From Pseudomonas sp. DC1.2 (GTDB lineage: Bacteria; Pseudomonadota; Gammaproteobacteria; Pseudomonadales; Pseudomonadaceae), in assembly GCF_034351645.1 (NCBI RefSeq), contig NZ_CP133782.1:1927001-1991000 (forward strand): a stretch of DNA of 64,000 nt. The letters are read 5' to 3'. Positions 34,759-43,902 of the stretch are shown in pieces; position 1 is the first letter of the stretch; the number at the start of each line of letters is the position of its first letter. The translations under genes and the position numbers were made by a program. The notes beneath the pieces are model-generated. The model did not search any database, had not been told where the DNA came from, and saw only the letters and a list, made by a program, of their open reading frames with translations.

Positions 34759-37353
34759 ATGAACACAGCATTCCGCAAACCGCTGCCCGGCAGCCATCTG
34801 GATTACTTCGACGTCCGTGCGGCTGTCGAAGCCATTCAACCTGGCGCCTACGACACCCTGCCTTACACCTCCCGTGTGCTGGCGGAAAACCTGGTGCGTC
34901 GCTGCGACCCGGCCACGCTCACTGATTCGCTGAAGCAGTTTATTGAGCGCAAGCGCGACCTCGACTTTCCATGGTTCCCGGCCCGTGTGGTGTGCCATGA
35001 CATTCTTGGTCAGACCGCGCTGGTCGACCTCGCTGGGTTGCGCGATGCCATCGCCCTGCAAGGTGGCGATCCGGCGCAAGTCAATCCGGTGGTGCCGACG
35101 CAATTGATCGTCGACCACTCGCTGGCCGTTGAACGTGGCGGCTTCGATCCCGAGGCGTTCGAGAAGAATCGCGCCATTGAAGACCGTCGCAACGAAGACC
35201 GTTTTCACTTCATTAACTGGACCAAAAAAGCCTTCAAAAATGTTGATGTGATCCCGCCGGGTAACGGGATCATGCACCAGATCAACCTGGAGAAAATGTC
35301 GCCGGTGATCCAGGTCCGCGACGGTGTAGCGTTCCCCGACACCTGTGTCGGCACTGACAGTCATACCCCGCACGTCGATGCGCTGGGCGTGATCGCCATC
35401 GGCGTCGGCGGCCTGGAAGCCGAGAGCGTGATGCTCGGCCGCGCCTCGTGGATGCGTCTGCCGGAAAGCGTGGGAGTTGAACTGACAGGCAAGCTGCAAC
35501 CGGGCATCACCGCCACTGACATGGTGCTGGCGCTGACCGAGTTCCTGCGTAAGCAAAAAGTAGTCGGTGCCTGGCTGGAGTTCTTCGGTGAAGGCGCTTC
35601 ACAGTTGACGCTTGGCGACCGCGCGACCATTTCCAACATGGCCCCGGAGTACGGTGCCACTGCGGCAATGTTCTACATCGACCAGCAAACCATCGACTAC
35701 CTGAAGTTGACCGGGCGTGAAGACGAGCAGGTGCAGTTGGTCGAGAACTACGCCAAAATCACCGGGCTGTGGGCTGACAGTTTGAAGCAGGCGCAATACG
35801 AGCGCGGCTTGAGCTTCAACCTGTCTTCGGTGGTGCGCAACATGGCGGGCCCGAGCAACCCGCACGCGCGCGTTGCGACCTCGGATCTCGCCGCTCAAGG
35901 CATTTCCGGGCAGTGGGACGACGTGCCGGGGCAGATGCCGGACGGCGCGGTGATCATCGCCGCCATCACCAGTTGCACCAATACCAGCAACCCGCGCAAC
36001 GTGATCGCCGCCGGGCTGCTGGCGCGCAACGCCAACAAGCTTGGGCTGACCCGCAAGCCTTGGGTGAAATCGTCCCTGGCGCCGGGCTCGAAAACCGTAG
36101 CCCTTTATCTGGACGAAGCCGGCCTGACTCATGAGTTGGAGCAGCTCGGTTTCGGCATCGTCGCTTTCGCTTGTACCACTTGCAACGGCATGTCCGGCGC
36201 GCTGGACCCGCTGATTCAGCAAGAAATCATCGACCGCGACCTGTACGCCACCGCCGTGCTGTCGGGTAACCGCAACTTCGATGGGCGGATTCATCCATAC
36301 GCCAAGAACGCGTTCCTCGCTTCGCCACCCTTGGTGGTCGCTTACGCCATCGCGGGAACCATCCGTTTCGACATCGAAAAGGACGTGTTGGGGCTGGACG
36401 CGAGCGGCCAGGAAATTCGCCTGAAAGACATCTGGCCGAGCGACGACGAGATCGACGCGGTGGTCAAAGCCTCGGTCAAGCCGGAGCAGTTCCGTCAGGT
36501 CTATATTCCGATGTTCGCCATTCACGAAGACACCGGCCCGAAAGTGACGCCGCTCTACGACTGGCGCGAGATGAGTACCTACATCCGCCGTCCGCCGTAT
36601 TGGGAAGGCGCGTTGGCCGGGGCGCGTCCGCTCAAGGGCATGCGCCCGCTGGCGGTGCTGCCGGACAACATCACCACGGATCACCTGTCGCCGTCGAACG
36701 CGATCATGCTCGACAGCGCCGCCGGTGAGTACCTGGCAAAAATGGGGTTGCCAGAAGAGGACTTCAACTCTTACGCGACTCACCGGGGCGACCACTTGAC
36801 GGCGCAGCGCGCGACTTTTGCCAATCCAAAACTGTTCAATGAAATGGTTCAGGAAAACGGCAAGGTCAAGCAGGGTTCGCTGGCACGCGTCGAGCCGCAA
36901 GGCCAGGTTATGCGCATGTGGGAAGCCATCGAAACCTACATGGAGCGCAAGCAACCGCTGATCATCATTGCCGGCGCCGATTACGGTCAGGGTTCGTCCC
37001 GAGACTGGGCGGCCAAGGGCGTGCGTCTTGCCGGTGTCGAAGCGATTGCCGCTGAAGGTTTTGAGCGCATTCATCGCACCAACCTGGTGGGTATGGGGGT
37101 GTTGCCGCTGGAGTTCCTGCCGGGCACCGACCGTCATACCTTAGGGATTGATGGCAGTGAAACCTATGACGTGATCGGCGACCGTACCCCGCGTGCGACG
37201 TTGACGCTGGTGATTAACCGCCGCAACGGTGAGCGCGTCGAGGTGCCGGTGACCTGCCGTCTTGATACCGCCGAAGAAGTGTCGATATACGAGGCCGGCG
37301 GCGTGTTGCAGCGCTTCGCTCAGGACTTCCTTGAATCGGCAGTCGCCGTCTAA
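34759..37353 (+). CDS. acnD: Fe/S-dependent 2-methylcitrate dehydratase
   Basis: An 864-residue aconitase-family enzyme that dehydrates 2-methylcitrate to trans-2-methylaconitate. The 4Fe-4S cysteines are visible in SCTNTSNPRN and CTTCNGMSG; DTCVGTDSHTPHVDALG and GADYGQGSSRDWAAKG are aconitase signatures. The ATG at 34759 gives the known N-terminus MNTAFRKPLPGSHLDYFD; the frame extends back to 34648 through a REPIN and is not coding there. It works with PrpF, whose gene follows. Confidence 0.95.
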   Translation: MNTAFRKPLPGSHLDYFDVRAAVEAIQPGAYDTLPYTSRVLAENLVRRCDPATLTDSLKQFIERKRDLDFPWFPARVVCHDILGQTALVDLAGLRDAIALQGGDPAQVNPVVPTQLIVDHSLAVERGGFDPEAFEKNRAIEDRRNEDRFHFINWTKKAFKNVDVIPPGNGIMHQINLEKMSPVIQVRDGVAFPDTCVGTDSHTPHVDALGVIAIGVGGLEAESVMLGRASWMRLPESVGVELTGKLQPGITATDMVLALTEFLRKQKVVGAWLEFFGEGASQLTLGDRATISNMAPEYGATAAMFYIDQQTIDYLKLTGREDEQVQLVENYAKITGLWADSLKQAQYERGLSFNLSSVVRNMAGPSNPHARVATSDLAAQGISGQWDDVPGQMPDGAVIIAAITSCTNTSNPRNVIAAGLLARNANKLGLTRKPWVKSSLAPGSKTVALYLDEAGLTHELEQLGFGIVAFACTTCNGMSGALDPLIQQEIIDRDLYATAVLSGNRNFDGRIHPYAKNAFLASPPLVVAYAIAGTIRFDIEKDVLGLDASGQEIRLKDIWPSDDEIDAVVKASVKPEQFRQVYIPMFAIHEDTGPKVTPLYDWREMSTYIRRPPYWEGALAGARPLKGMRPLAVLPDNITTDHLSPSNAIMLDSAAGEYLAKMGLPEEDFNSYATHRGDHLTAQRATFANPKLFNEMVQENGKVKQGSLARVEPQGQVMRMWEAIETYMERKQPLIIIAGADYGQGSSRDWAAKGVRLAGVEAIAAEGFERIHRTNLVGMGVLPLEFLPGTDRHTLGIDGSETYDVIGDRTPRATLTLVINRRNGERVEVPVTCRLDTAEEVSIYEAGGVLQRFAQDFLESAVAV

Positions 37354-37405
37354 AACGCAGCGCTACAGGGGGTTCAGATCCCCTGTTGGTCAATAGAGGA
37401 ATGAC

Positions 37406-38596
37406 ATGTCTCACGCACCTCAAATCAAAATCCCCGCCACCTACATGCGCGGCGGTACCAGCAAAGGCGTGTTCTTCAGCCTGCAAGACTTGCCCGAAGC
37501 GGCACAGATTCCCGGCCCGGCGCGCGATGCGTTGTTGTTGCGCGTGATCGGCAGTCCGGATCCCTATGACAAGCAAATCGACGGCATGGGCGGCGCGACT
37601 TCCAGCACCAGCAAAACCGTGATCCTGTCCAAAAGCATCAAGGCCGATCACGACGTTGATTACCTGTTCGGTCAGGTCTCCATCGACAAGCCGTTCGTGG
37701 ATTGGAGCGGTAACTGCGGCAACCTGTCGGCAGCGGTCGGTTCGTTCGCTATCAGCAACGGTCTGGTCGATGCCAGCCGCATTCCACACAACGGTGTGGC
37801 CGTGGTTCGGGTGTGGCAGGCCAATATCGGCAAGACCATCATCGCCCACGTGCCGATCACTAACGGTGAAGTACAGGAAACCGGTGATTTCGAACTCGAC
37901 GGCGTAACTTTTCCAGCCGCTGAAGTGCAGGTCGAGTTCATGGACCCGGCGGCGGAAGAAGAGGGCGGTGGCGGCTCGATGTTTCCCACGGGCAACCTGG
38001 TCGATGACCTGGAAGTGCCCGGCGTCGGGACCTTCAAGGCGACCCTGATCAATGCCGGCATCCCGACGATTTTTATCAATGCCGAAGACATTGGCTACAC
38101 CGGCACCGAGTTGCAGGGGGCGATCAACGGTGATCCGAAAGCCTTGGCGATGTTCGAAACCATCCGCGCCCACGGTGCATTGCGCATGGGGCTGATCAAG
38201 CACCTGGACGAAGCGTCCACGCGTCAGCACACGCCGAAAGTGGCGTTCGTGGCCAAGCCCGCGGATTACATCGCGTCCAGCGGCAAAGCGGTTGCGGCCG
38301 AGGATGTCGACTTGCTGGTGCGTGCGTTGTCCATGGGCAAACTACACCACGCGATGATGGGCACGGCGGCGGTGGCGATTGGCACGGCGGCAGCGATTTC
38401 CGGCACCGTGGTCAACCTCGCGGCGGGCGGTATCGAGCGTAGCGCCGTGCGGTTCGGGCACCCGTCCGGCACCTTGCGCGTCGGTGCCGAGGCCAAAGAG
38501 GTCAACGGTGAATGGACCGTCAGCAAAGCGATCATGAGCCGCAGTGCGCGGGTGCTCATGGAAGGCTATGTGCGCGTGCCGGGTGACTCCTTCTAA
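37406..38596 (+). CDS. prpF: 2-methylaconitate cis-trans isomerase
   Basis: A 396-residue protein of the PrpF/diaminopimelate-epimerase-like fold. It starts IPATYMRGGTSKGVFF and contains DWSGNCGNLSAAVGSF and GHPSGTLRVGAEA. It converts the AcnD product trans-2-methylaconitate to the cis isomer, which aconitase hydrates. GAGGAATG-type ribosome binding precedes the ATG. It is co-transcribed with acnD. Confidence 0.93.
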   Translation: MSHAPQIKIPATYMRGGTSKGVFFSLQDLPEAAQIPGPARDALLLRVIGSPDPYDKQIDGMGGATSSTSKTVILSKSIKADHDVDYLFGQVSIDKPFVDWSGNCGNLSAAVGSFAISNGLVDASRIPHNGVAVVRVWQANIGKTIIAHVPITNGEVQETGDFELDGVTFPAAEVQVEFMDPAAEEEGGGGSMFPTGNLVDDLEVPGVGTFKATLINAGIPTIFINAEDIGYTGTELQGAINGDPKALAMFETIRAHGALRMGLIKHLDEASTRQHTPKVAFVAKPADYIASSGKAVAAEDVDLLVRALSMGKLHHAMMGTAAVAIGTAAAISGTVVNLAAGGIERSAVRFGHPSGTLRVGAEAKEVNGEWTVSKAIMSRSARVLMEGYVRVPGDSF

Positions 38597-38611
38597 GTCG
38601 GCCCATCCCCT

Positions 38612-38697
38612 CTGGAAGAGAGCCTGCTTGCGAAGACGGACTGACATTCAACATTGATGTCATCTGATATACCGCTTTCGCGCGCAGGCTCGCCTCC
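38612..38697. repeat. REPIN between prpF and prpD
   Basis: AGAGCCTGCTTGCGAAG and CTTTCGCGCGCAGGCTCGCC are inverted REP halves around GACATTCAACATTGATGTC. It is nearly the same element as at 34608-34686; such paired elements are mobilised by RAYT transposases, none of which lies in this window. Confidence 0.8.
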
Positions 38698-38795
38698 ACC
38701 GTTTTGATCGCATTTCAAAATAACAATGTTTTAACCGACTGAGACTGCCCTGAACCGAGGTCCCATTAACGAACCACTTCAAGAGTGAATCGAAC

Positions 38796-40280
38796 ATGAG
38801 CGCCAACGTCGACCTGAACAACCGCCCCGACTACGACACGGTCCTGCAAGACATCGCTGACTACGTCCTCACCTTCAAAATCGACTCTAAAGAAGCGCTG
38901 GACACCGCCCGCAACGGCCTGATGGACACCCTCGGCTGTGGCCTGCTGGCCCTGCGCCTTCCCGAATGCACCAAACACCTGGGGCCTATCGTCGAAGGCA
39001 CCGTCGTCCCTTTCGGCGCCCGTGTACCCGGCACCAGTTACCGCCTCGACCCGGTCAAAGCTGCGTGGGACATCGGTTGTATTGTTCGTTGGCTCGATTA
39101 CAACGACACGTGGCTCGCCGCCGAGTGGGGTCATCCGTCGGATAACCTCGGCGGTATTCTGGCGGTGGCCGATCACCTGTCGCAAAAACGCTTGGCCAAC
39201 GGCGAAGCACCGCTGACGATCCGTGTGGTGCTGGAAGCGATGATCATGGCTCACGAGATTCAGGGCGTGATTGCCCTGGAAAACTCCTTCAATCGTGTAG
39301 GCCTCGATCACGTGCTGTTGGTAAAAGTGGCTTCAACGGCTGTCACCGCTAAATTGATGGGCGCCAGCCGCGAGCAACTGTTGTCCGCGTTGTCCCACGC
39401 GTTTGCTGACGGTCAGGCGCTGCGTACTTATCGCCACGCACCGAACGCCGGGTCGCGCAAGTCCTGGGCCGCTGGCGATGCCTCCAGCCGAGGCGTGCGG
39501 TTGGCAGACATTGCGATGCGCGGCGAGATGGGCATTCCTGGCGTGCTGACGGCCAAGCAGTGGGGCTTCTACGATGTATTGTTCAGCCACACCAACAACG
39601 ATTTGGCGTTGAAGCCGCAGGAGAAACGCATGTTCAGTTTCTCCCGGAAGTACGGCAGTTACGTGATGGAAAACGTGCTGTTCAAGATCAGCTTTCCCGC
39701 CGAATTTCACGCGCAAACCGCCTGCGAGGCTGCCGTCACCCTGCATCCGCACGTGCGCAATCGCCTGCACGATATCGACAAAATCGTCATCACTACCCAC
39801 GAATCGGCGATCCGCATTATTTCCAAAGTCGGCCCATTGGCCAACGCCGCCGACCGTGACCACTGCATTCAGTACATGGCCGCTGTGCCGCTGGCGTTCG
39901 GCAATTTGGTGGCTGAGCAATACGAAGACGAGTTTCATGCCGCGCACCCGATCATCGACGTGCTGCGAGAGAAAATGGTCATCGTCGAAGACCCGCGCTT
40001 CACCCGCGAATATCTGGAGGCCGATAAGCGCTCCATTGCTAATGCGATCCAGGTTTTTTTCAAGGACGGCTCCAGCACCGACAACGTGCTGGTCGAGTAC
40101 CCGATCGGCCATCGCCGTCGCCGCGCCGATGGCATCCCGCTGCTGGAAGACAAGTTCAAGGCCAGCCTGGCGACGCGCTTCACCGGCCAGCGCAGTGCCG
40201 AGATTTTTGCGTTGTGCAAGGATCAGGCGAAGCTGGAAGCGACGCCAGTGAACCGCTTTGTCGACCTGTTCGTGATCTGA
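38796..40280 (+). CDS. prpD: 2-methylcitrate dehydratase, cofactor-free
   Basis: A 494-residue MmgE/PrpD-family enzyme. Marks are [36 protein letters not shown] and [20 protein letters not shown]. It forms cis-2-methylaconitate without an iron-sulfur cluster, so it duplicates the AcnD plus PrpF step. It lies 199 bases after prpF, across a REPIN, and may be partly uncoupled from the upstream genes. Confidence 0.94.
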   Translation: MSANVDLNNRPDYDTVLQDIADYVLTFKIDSKEALDTARNGLMDTLGCGLLALRLPECTKHLGPIVEGTVVPFGARVPGTSYRLDPVKAAWDIGCIVRWLDYNDTWLAAEWGHPSDNLGGILAVADHLSQKRLANGEAPLTIRVVLEAMIMAHEIQGVIALENSFNRVGLDHVLLVKVASTAVTAKLMGASREQLLSALSHAFADGQALRTYRHAPNAGSRKSWAAGDASSRGVRLADIAMRGEMGIPGVLTAKQWGFYDVLFSHTNNDLALKPQEKRMFSFSRKYGSYVMENVLFKISFPAEFHAQTACEAAVTLHPHVRNRLHDIDKIVITTHESAIRIISKVGPLANAADRDHCIQYMAAVPLAFGNLVAEQYEDEFHAAHPIIDVLREKMVIVEDPRFTREYLEADKRSIANAIQVFFKDGSSTDNVLVEYPIGHRRRRADGIPLLEDKFKASLATRFTGQRSAEIFALCKDQAKLEATPVNRFVDLFVI

Positions 40281-40282
40281 AC

Positions 40283-40350
40283 AAAACCTGTGGGCGCGGG
40301 CTTGCTCGCGCTGGCGATACAAAAGGCGCCATCGCCAGCAAGCCTTATAC
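40283..40350. repeat. REP-like repeat between convergent prpD and EamA genes
   Basis: CTGTGGGCGCGGGCTTGCTCGCG followed by GCGATACAAAAGGCGCCATCGC with a reverse GCAAGCC: a typical pseudomonad REP spanning almost the whole gap. Confidence 0.65.
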
Positions 40351-40352
40351 GC

Positions 40353-41285
40353 TCAAGCTTTAAGCCATTTCTCGACCGGTAATTTGGTGATCGCAAACCC
40401 GGTCAGTAGCACCGCCGAATACATCATCAACTCCCGCGAAATACTTTGCCCCTCGTACCACGCGCCAATCACCACTGCGAACACCGGAAAAATGATGAAT
40501 ACGAACGACAAAATAATCGGGCTTAGTCGTTTCAGCAGCATGAAATAAACGATAAATCCACCCACCGATGCCACCAATCCCAGATAGAGCAGGGCGCCCC
40601 ACGAGCGCGTTGTAATCTCGCTGAACACCGGCGTTTCAAAGTTCAATCCCGCCACAAACAGCATCAACCCGGCGAGGCCGATGGGCAGTGTGTTGTAGGT
40701 GATCACGCTGATCGCAACGCCTTGCTTTTTGGTGATCACGTAACACAGCGCATGCATCACCGCCGCGGCCAAAATCGCCAATACCCCGAACAACTCGGCG
40801 TGGTCCACGTGCAGTCCTTGACTGCGGATAATCATGAACAGACTGCCAAACCCAATAGCGATGCCGATCACTTGCGAAGGGTAGATTTTCTCCCGCAAAA
40901 ATATCGCTGAAAAAATCAGGATGAACACCGGCATGCAGCTGAACAGCAAGGCCGTCAGACCTGATGAGACGTGCATCTCACCGTAGTTCAGCAAGTAATA
41001 CGGCAGGCTGAAGTACGACAGCGTGACGAACACGAAAAACCAGCGACTTTGCCGTGGAAACAGCAACGGTTCACGTCGCAGCAGGGCAAAACTCAAGAAC
41101 AGCGGAAACGCGATCAGAAAGCGCAGGCCGGCAGCGGTCAGTGGCGGCACGCTTTCGACGGCAATTTTGATCCCCAGCCATGTGGTGCCCCAACTCAGGC
41201 AGACGATCAAAAATAATGTGCTGGTGATCAATCCGGCCAACCAGGGTTTGCGAATGACGGACGGTGCGCTGAGGGCAATGGACAT
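40353..41285 (-). CDS. EamA/DMT-family transporter
   Basis: A 310-residue membrane protein with ten predicted segments and two EamA repeats (first: LIVCLSWGTTWLGIKIAVES; second after VLAILAAAVMHALCYVITKK). The drug/metabolite transporter superfamily exports amino acids or small metabolites. It is divergent from a MocR-type regulator, which very probably controls it; the two starts are 86 bases apart. The substrate is unknown. Confidence 0.85.
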   Translation of the reverse strand: MSIALSAPSVIRKPWLAGLITSTLFLIVCLSWGTTWLGIKIAVESVPPLTAAGLRFLIAFPLFLSFALLRREPLLFPRQSRWFFVFVTLSYFSLPYYLLNYGEMHVSSGLTALLFSCMPVFILIFSAIFLREKIYPSQVIGIAIGFGSLFMIIRSQGLHVDHAELFGVLAILAAAVMHALCYVITKKQGVAISVITYNTLPIGLAGLMLFVAGLNFETPVFSEITTRSWGALLYLGLVASVGGFIVYFMLLKRLSPIILSFVFIIFPVFAVVIGAWYEGQSISRELMMYSAVLLTGFAITKLPVEKWLKA

Positions 41286-41371
41286 GATCGAGTTCCTGTT
41301 GTCGTTGGAATTGACCTGATAGTGGAAAAGGTCTATCCCTGATTGAACCTGTTTTCAGCACGCTATTCGGG

Positions 41372-42787
41372 ATGGAAATGACTGTCAAAGTAAGTATTGC
41401 CACGGTGTCAATCCTGCGCGAAGGCCTGGCTCAAGGGCGTGGCGTCAAGTACAAGCGCTTGGCCCAAGCCCTGGAAAAAAGCATCGGCGAAGGCTTGATC
41501 GAGCCGGGCAGCAAATTGCCGCCCCATCGACTGCTGGCCGACAGCCTTGGCGTAACCATCGGCACCATCAGCCGCGCGTATGGCGAATTGGAGCGGGTCG
41601 GTTTGGTGGTGGCGCGTGTAGGAGATGGCACTTATGTGCGTCAGCGCGGCATGGAGCGCTTGCGTGATAGTGGCTTTCGCAACGTCAGCGATGAGCCGCA
41701 AACACTGTTCGACATGAGTCGGAATCAGCCGATACCGGGCCAAGAGGCGATTTTGCTGAGTCAGGGTTTGCAAACCTTGGCCGGCGATCCGCAGGCCTTG
41801 CAACAGATGGCCGGCTACACCGCTGATGCGGGGTTGGTGCGCCATCGCGCGGCAGGTGCCGAATGGTTGCGACACAAGGCCTTTGCACCGAGCGCCGATC
41901 AGATTGTGTGCGTCAATGGCGGCCAGCACGGTTTGCTTTGCGTGTTGATGGCGCTGCTCAAGCCCGGCGACACTTTAGTGACCGAGCACCTGACCTATCC
42001 AGGTTTGATCAGCGTCGCACGCATGCTTGGGATAAAACTGATCGGTGTCGGGATGGATGACGAAGGGCTATCGCCCGAAGCGCTGTCGGATGTTTGCCAG
42101 AACCATCGGGTATCGGCGTTGTACTGCACACCAACGATCCAGAATCCTACGGCAGCCGTCATGTCAGTCCCACGGCGCGAGGCGATTGCTGAGGTCTGCC
42201 GGCAGCACAATTTGCTGATCATCGAAGACGAGGCTCATGCGGTGCTGGCGCAGCAGCGTCCACTGCCCTTGAGTCACTTTGCTCCGGAGCGTTCAGTGCT
42301 TATCGGCAGCTTGAGCAAAGCTGTTTCGGCCGGTTTGCGGGTTGGCTATCTGCATGCGCCGCAACCGTTGATCGGACGTTTGAGCGCCGCAGTGCGTGGG
42401 ACGTGCTGGATGGCCAGTCCGTTGTCGATGGCATTGGCGAGTGAATGGGTCGAAAACGGCATTGCCTTGCAGTTGTTGGGGCAGCAGATAGCTGAAATCA
42501 GCCGCCGTAAGCACTTGGTCAGTGGGGTGTTGGAAGAGGTCGGATATAAGACTCATCCCAATAGTCCACACTTTTGGATCGAAGTACCCGAGCCGTGGCG
42601 GGCATCGCAGGTTGCAGCGGAGCTTAAAGAGAACAACTACTTAGTGGCGACTGCCGAGGCGTTTGCGGTCGGCCATGGGGCTGTGCCGCAGTTCATTCGG
42701 GCGAGTGTGTGTAATTCGGCGGGGGATGATCAATTGTTGCTTGGCGGGTTTGAGGCGTTGGTGCAGGCATTAACAGAAGCCGTGTGA
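41372..42787 (+). CDS. MocR/PdxR-type PLP-dependent GntR regulator
   Basis: A 471-residue fusion. Residues about 20-90 are a GntR winged helix (PGSKLPPHRLLADSLGVTIG). Residues 110-470 are a fold-type I aminotransferase-like domain with the PLP lysine in IGSLSKAVSAGLRVGY, the VNGGQHGLL turn and DEAHAVL. MocR proteins sense PLP or an amino-acid adduct and usually regulate the adjacent divergent gene, here the EamA exporter. The start is at 41372 or the in-frame ATG at 41378. Confidence 0.88.
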   Translation: MEMTVKVSIATVSILREGLAQGRGVKYKRLAQALEKSIGEGLIEPGSKLPPHRLLADSLGVTIGTISRAYGELERVGLVVARVGDGTYVRQRGMERLRDSGFRNVSDEPQTLFDMSRNQPIPGQEAILLSQGLQTLAGDPQALQQMAGYTADAGLVRHRAAGAEWLRHKAFAPSADQIVCVNGGQHGLLCVLMALLKPGDTLVTEHLTYPGLISVARMLGIKLIGVGMDDEGLSPEALSDVCQNHRVSALYCTPTIQNPTAAVMSVPRREAIAEVCRQHNLLIIEDEAHAVLAQQRPLPLSHFAPERSVLIGSLSKAVSAGLRVGYLHAPQPLIGRLSAAVRGTCWMASPLSMALASEWVENGIALQLLGQQIAEISRRKHLVSGVLEEVGYKTHPNSPHFWIEVPEPWRASQVAAELKENNYLVATAEAFAVGHGAVPQFIRASVCNSAGDDQLLLGGFEALVQALTEAV

Positions 42788-42852
42788 TCGTTGATCGCCA
42801 GCAGGTTCGCTGCCACATTTGATCGCTGTCGGATGCAAATTTTACAATCGAC

Positions 42853-42897
42853 ATAAATCCCCTGTGGGAGCGAGCCTGCTCGCGAAAGCGGCCGGAC
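42853..42897. repeat. REP half-element between MocR and ppsR
   Basis: CCCCTGTGGGAGCGAGCCTG then CTCGCGAAAGCGGCCGG: the commonest Pseudomonas REP consensus, in the convergent gap. Confidence 0.7.
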
Positions 42898-42910
42898 AGG
42901 CGCTGAAATG

Positions 42911-43729
42911 CTACTTGAACCGCCGTTCGACACCTTTCTCGACCAAAATCTTCGCCGAAATCTCTTCAACCGAAAAATGCGTGGAATTGATGTTGGGGAT
43001 GTTTTCGCGTCGGAACAGATTCTCGACCTCGCGCACTTCGAACTCGCATTGGGCATAGCTCGAATAGCGGCTATTGGGTTTGCGCTCGTTGCGGATTGCG
43101 GTCAGGCGGTCAGGGTCGATCGTCAGGCCGAAAAGCTTGTGCTGGTGGGCGCGCAGGGCCGCGGGCAGTTGCAGGCGCTCCATGTCGTCTTCGGTCAGCG
43201 GGTAGTTGGCCGCGCGGATACCGAATTGCATGGCCATGTACAGGCAGGTCGGGGTCTTGCCACAGCGTGATACGCCGACCAGAATCAGGTCGGCCTTGTC
43301 GTAATAGTGGGTGCGGGCGCCGTCGTCGTTGTCGAGGGCGAAGTTCACCGCCTCTATGCGCTCCATGTAATTGGAGTTGGTGCCGATGGAGTGGGATTTG
43401 CCGACGGTGTACGAGGAATGTTCGGTTAGTTCCTGTTCCAGCGGTGCCAGGAAGGTCGAGAAAATGTCGATCATGAAACCATTTGACGTCGCGAGGATTT
43501 CACGAATGTCCTGATTGACGATGGTGTCGAAAATAATCGGACGAAAACCATCGTTTTCGGCGGCTTTGTTGATTTGTTGTACCATGGCCCGCGCTTTATC
43601 CACGTCGTCGATGTACGGGCGCGTGAATTTGCTGAAGGTAATGTTTTCGAACTGCGCCAGCAGGCTTTGACCGAGGGTTTCGGCGGTAATACCCGTGCCA
43701 TCGGAGATAAAGAAAGCAGATCGTTTCAT
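42911..43729 (-). CDS. ppsR: PEP synthase regulatory kinase/pyrophosphorylase
   Basis: A 272-residue PSRP (DUF299) protein. It inactivates PEP synthase by ADP-dependent threonine phosphorylation and reactivates it by phosphorolysis. The start [17 protein letters not shown] is typical (ATG at 43729), and the P-loop is [19 protein letters not shown]. It is divergent from its target ppsA, which confirms the pairing. Confidence 0.94.
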   Translation of the reverse strand: MKRSAFFISDGTGITAETLGQSLLAQFENITFSKFTRPYIDDVDKARAMVQQINKAAENDGFRPIIFDTIVNQDIREILATSNGFMIDIFSTFLAPLEQELTEHSSYTVGKSHSIGTNSNYMERIEAVNFALDNDDGARTHYYDKADLILVGVSRCGKTPTCLYMAMQFGIRAANYPLTEDDMERLQLPAALRAHQHKLFGLTIDPDRLTAIRNERKPNSRYSSYAQCEFEVREVENLFRRENIPNINSTHFSVEEISAKILVEKGVERRFK

Positions 43730-43902
43730 TTGCACCTTGGGCCTTAAGCTAGTGACGATTCTTGGATATAGTAGGCGCGATTTGCTGGCCGCCAGTGGCC
43801 CGCATTCTCACTTATTTTCCAGGTCCAGGCCATACAGTCGGCAAATGCTCCCTGAGCGGCCGGCTTCTGAGCTTTTCCAACACAGTTAGTGGAGAGATCA
43901 CC

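Noticed and set aside
35599..37137. 512-codon open frame antisense to acnD
   Set aside because: Same cause; acnD has intact aconitase motifs and operon context.
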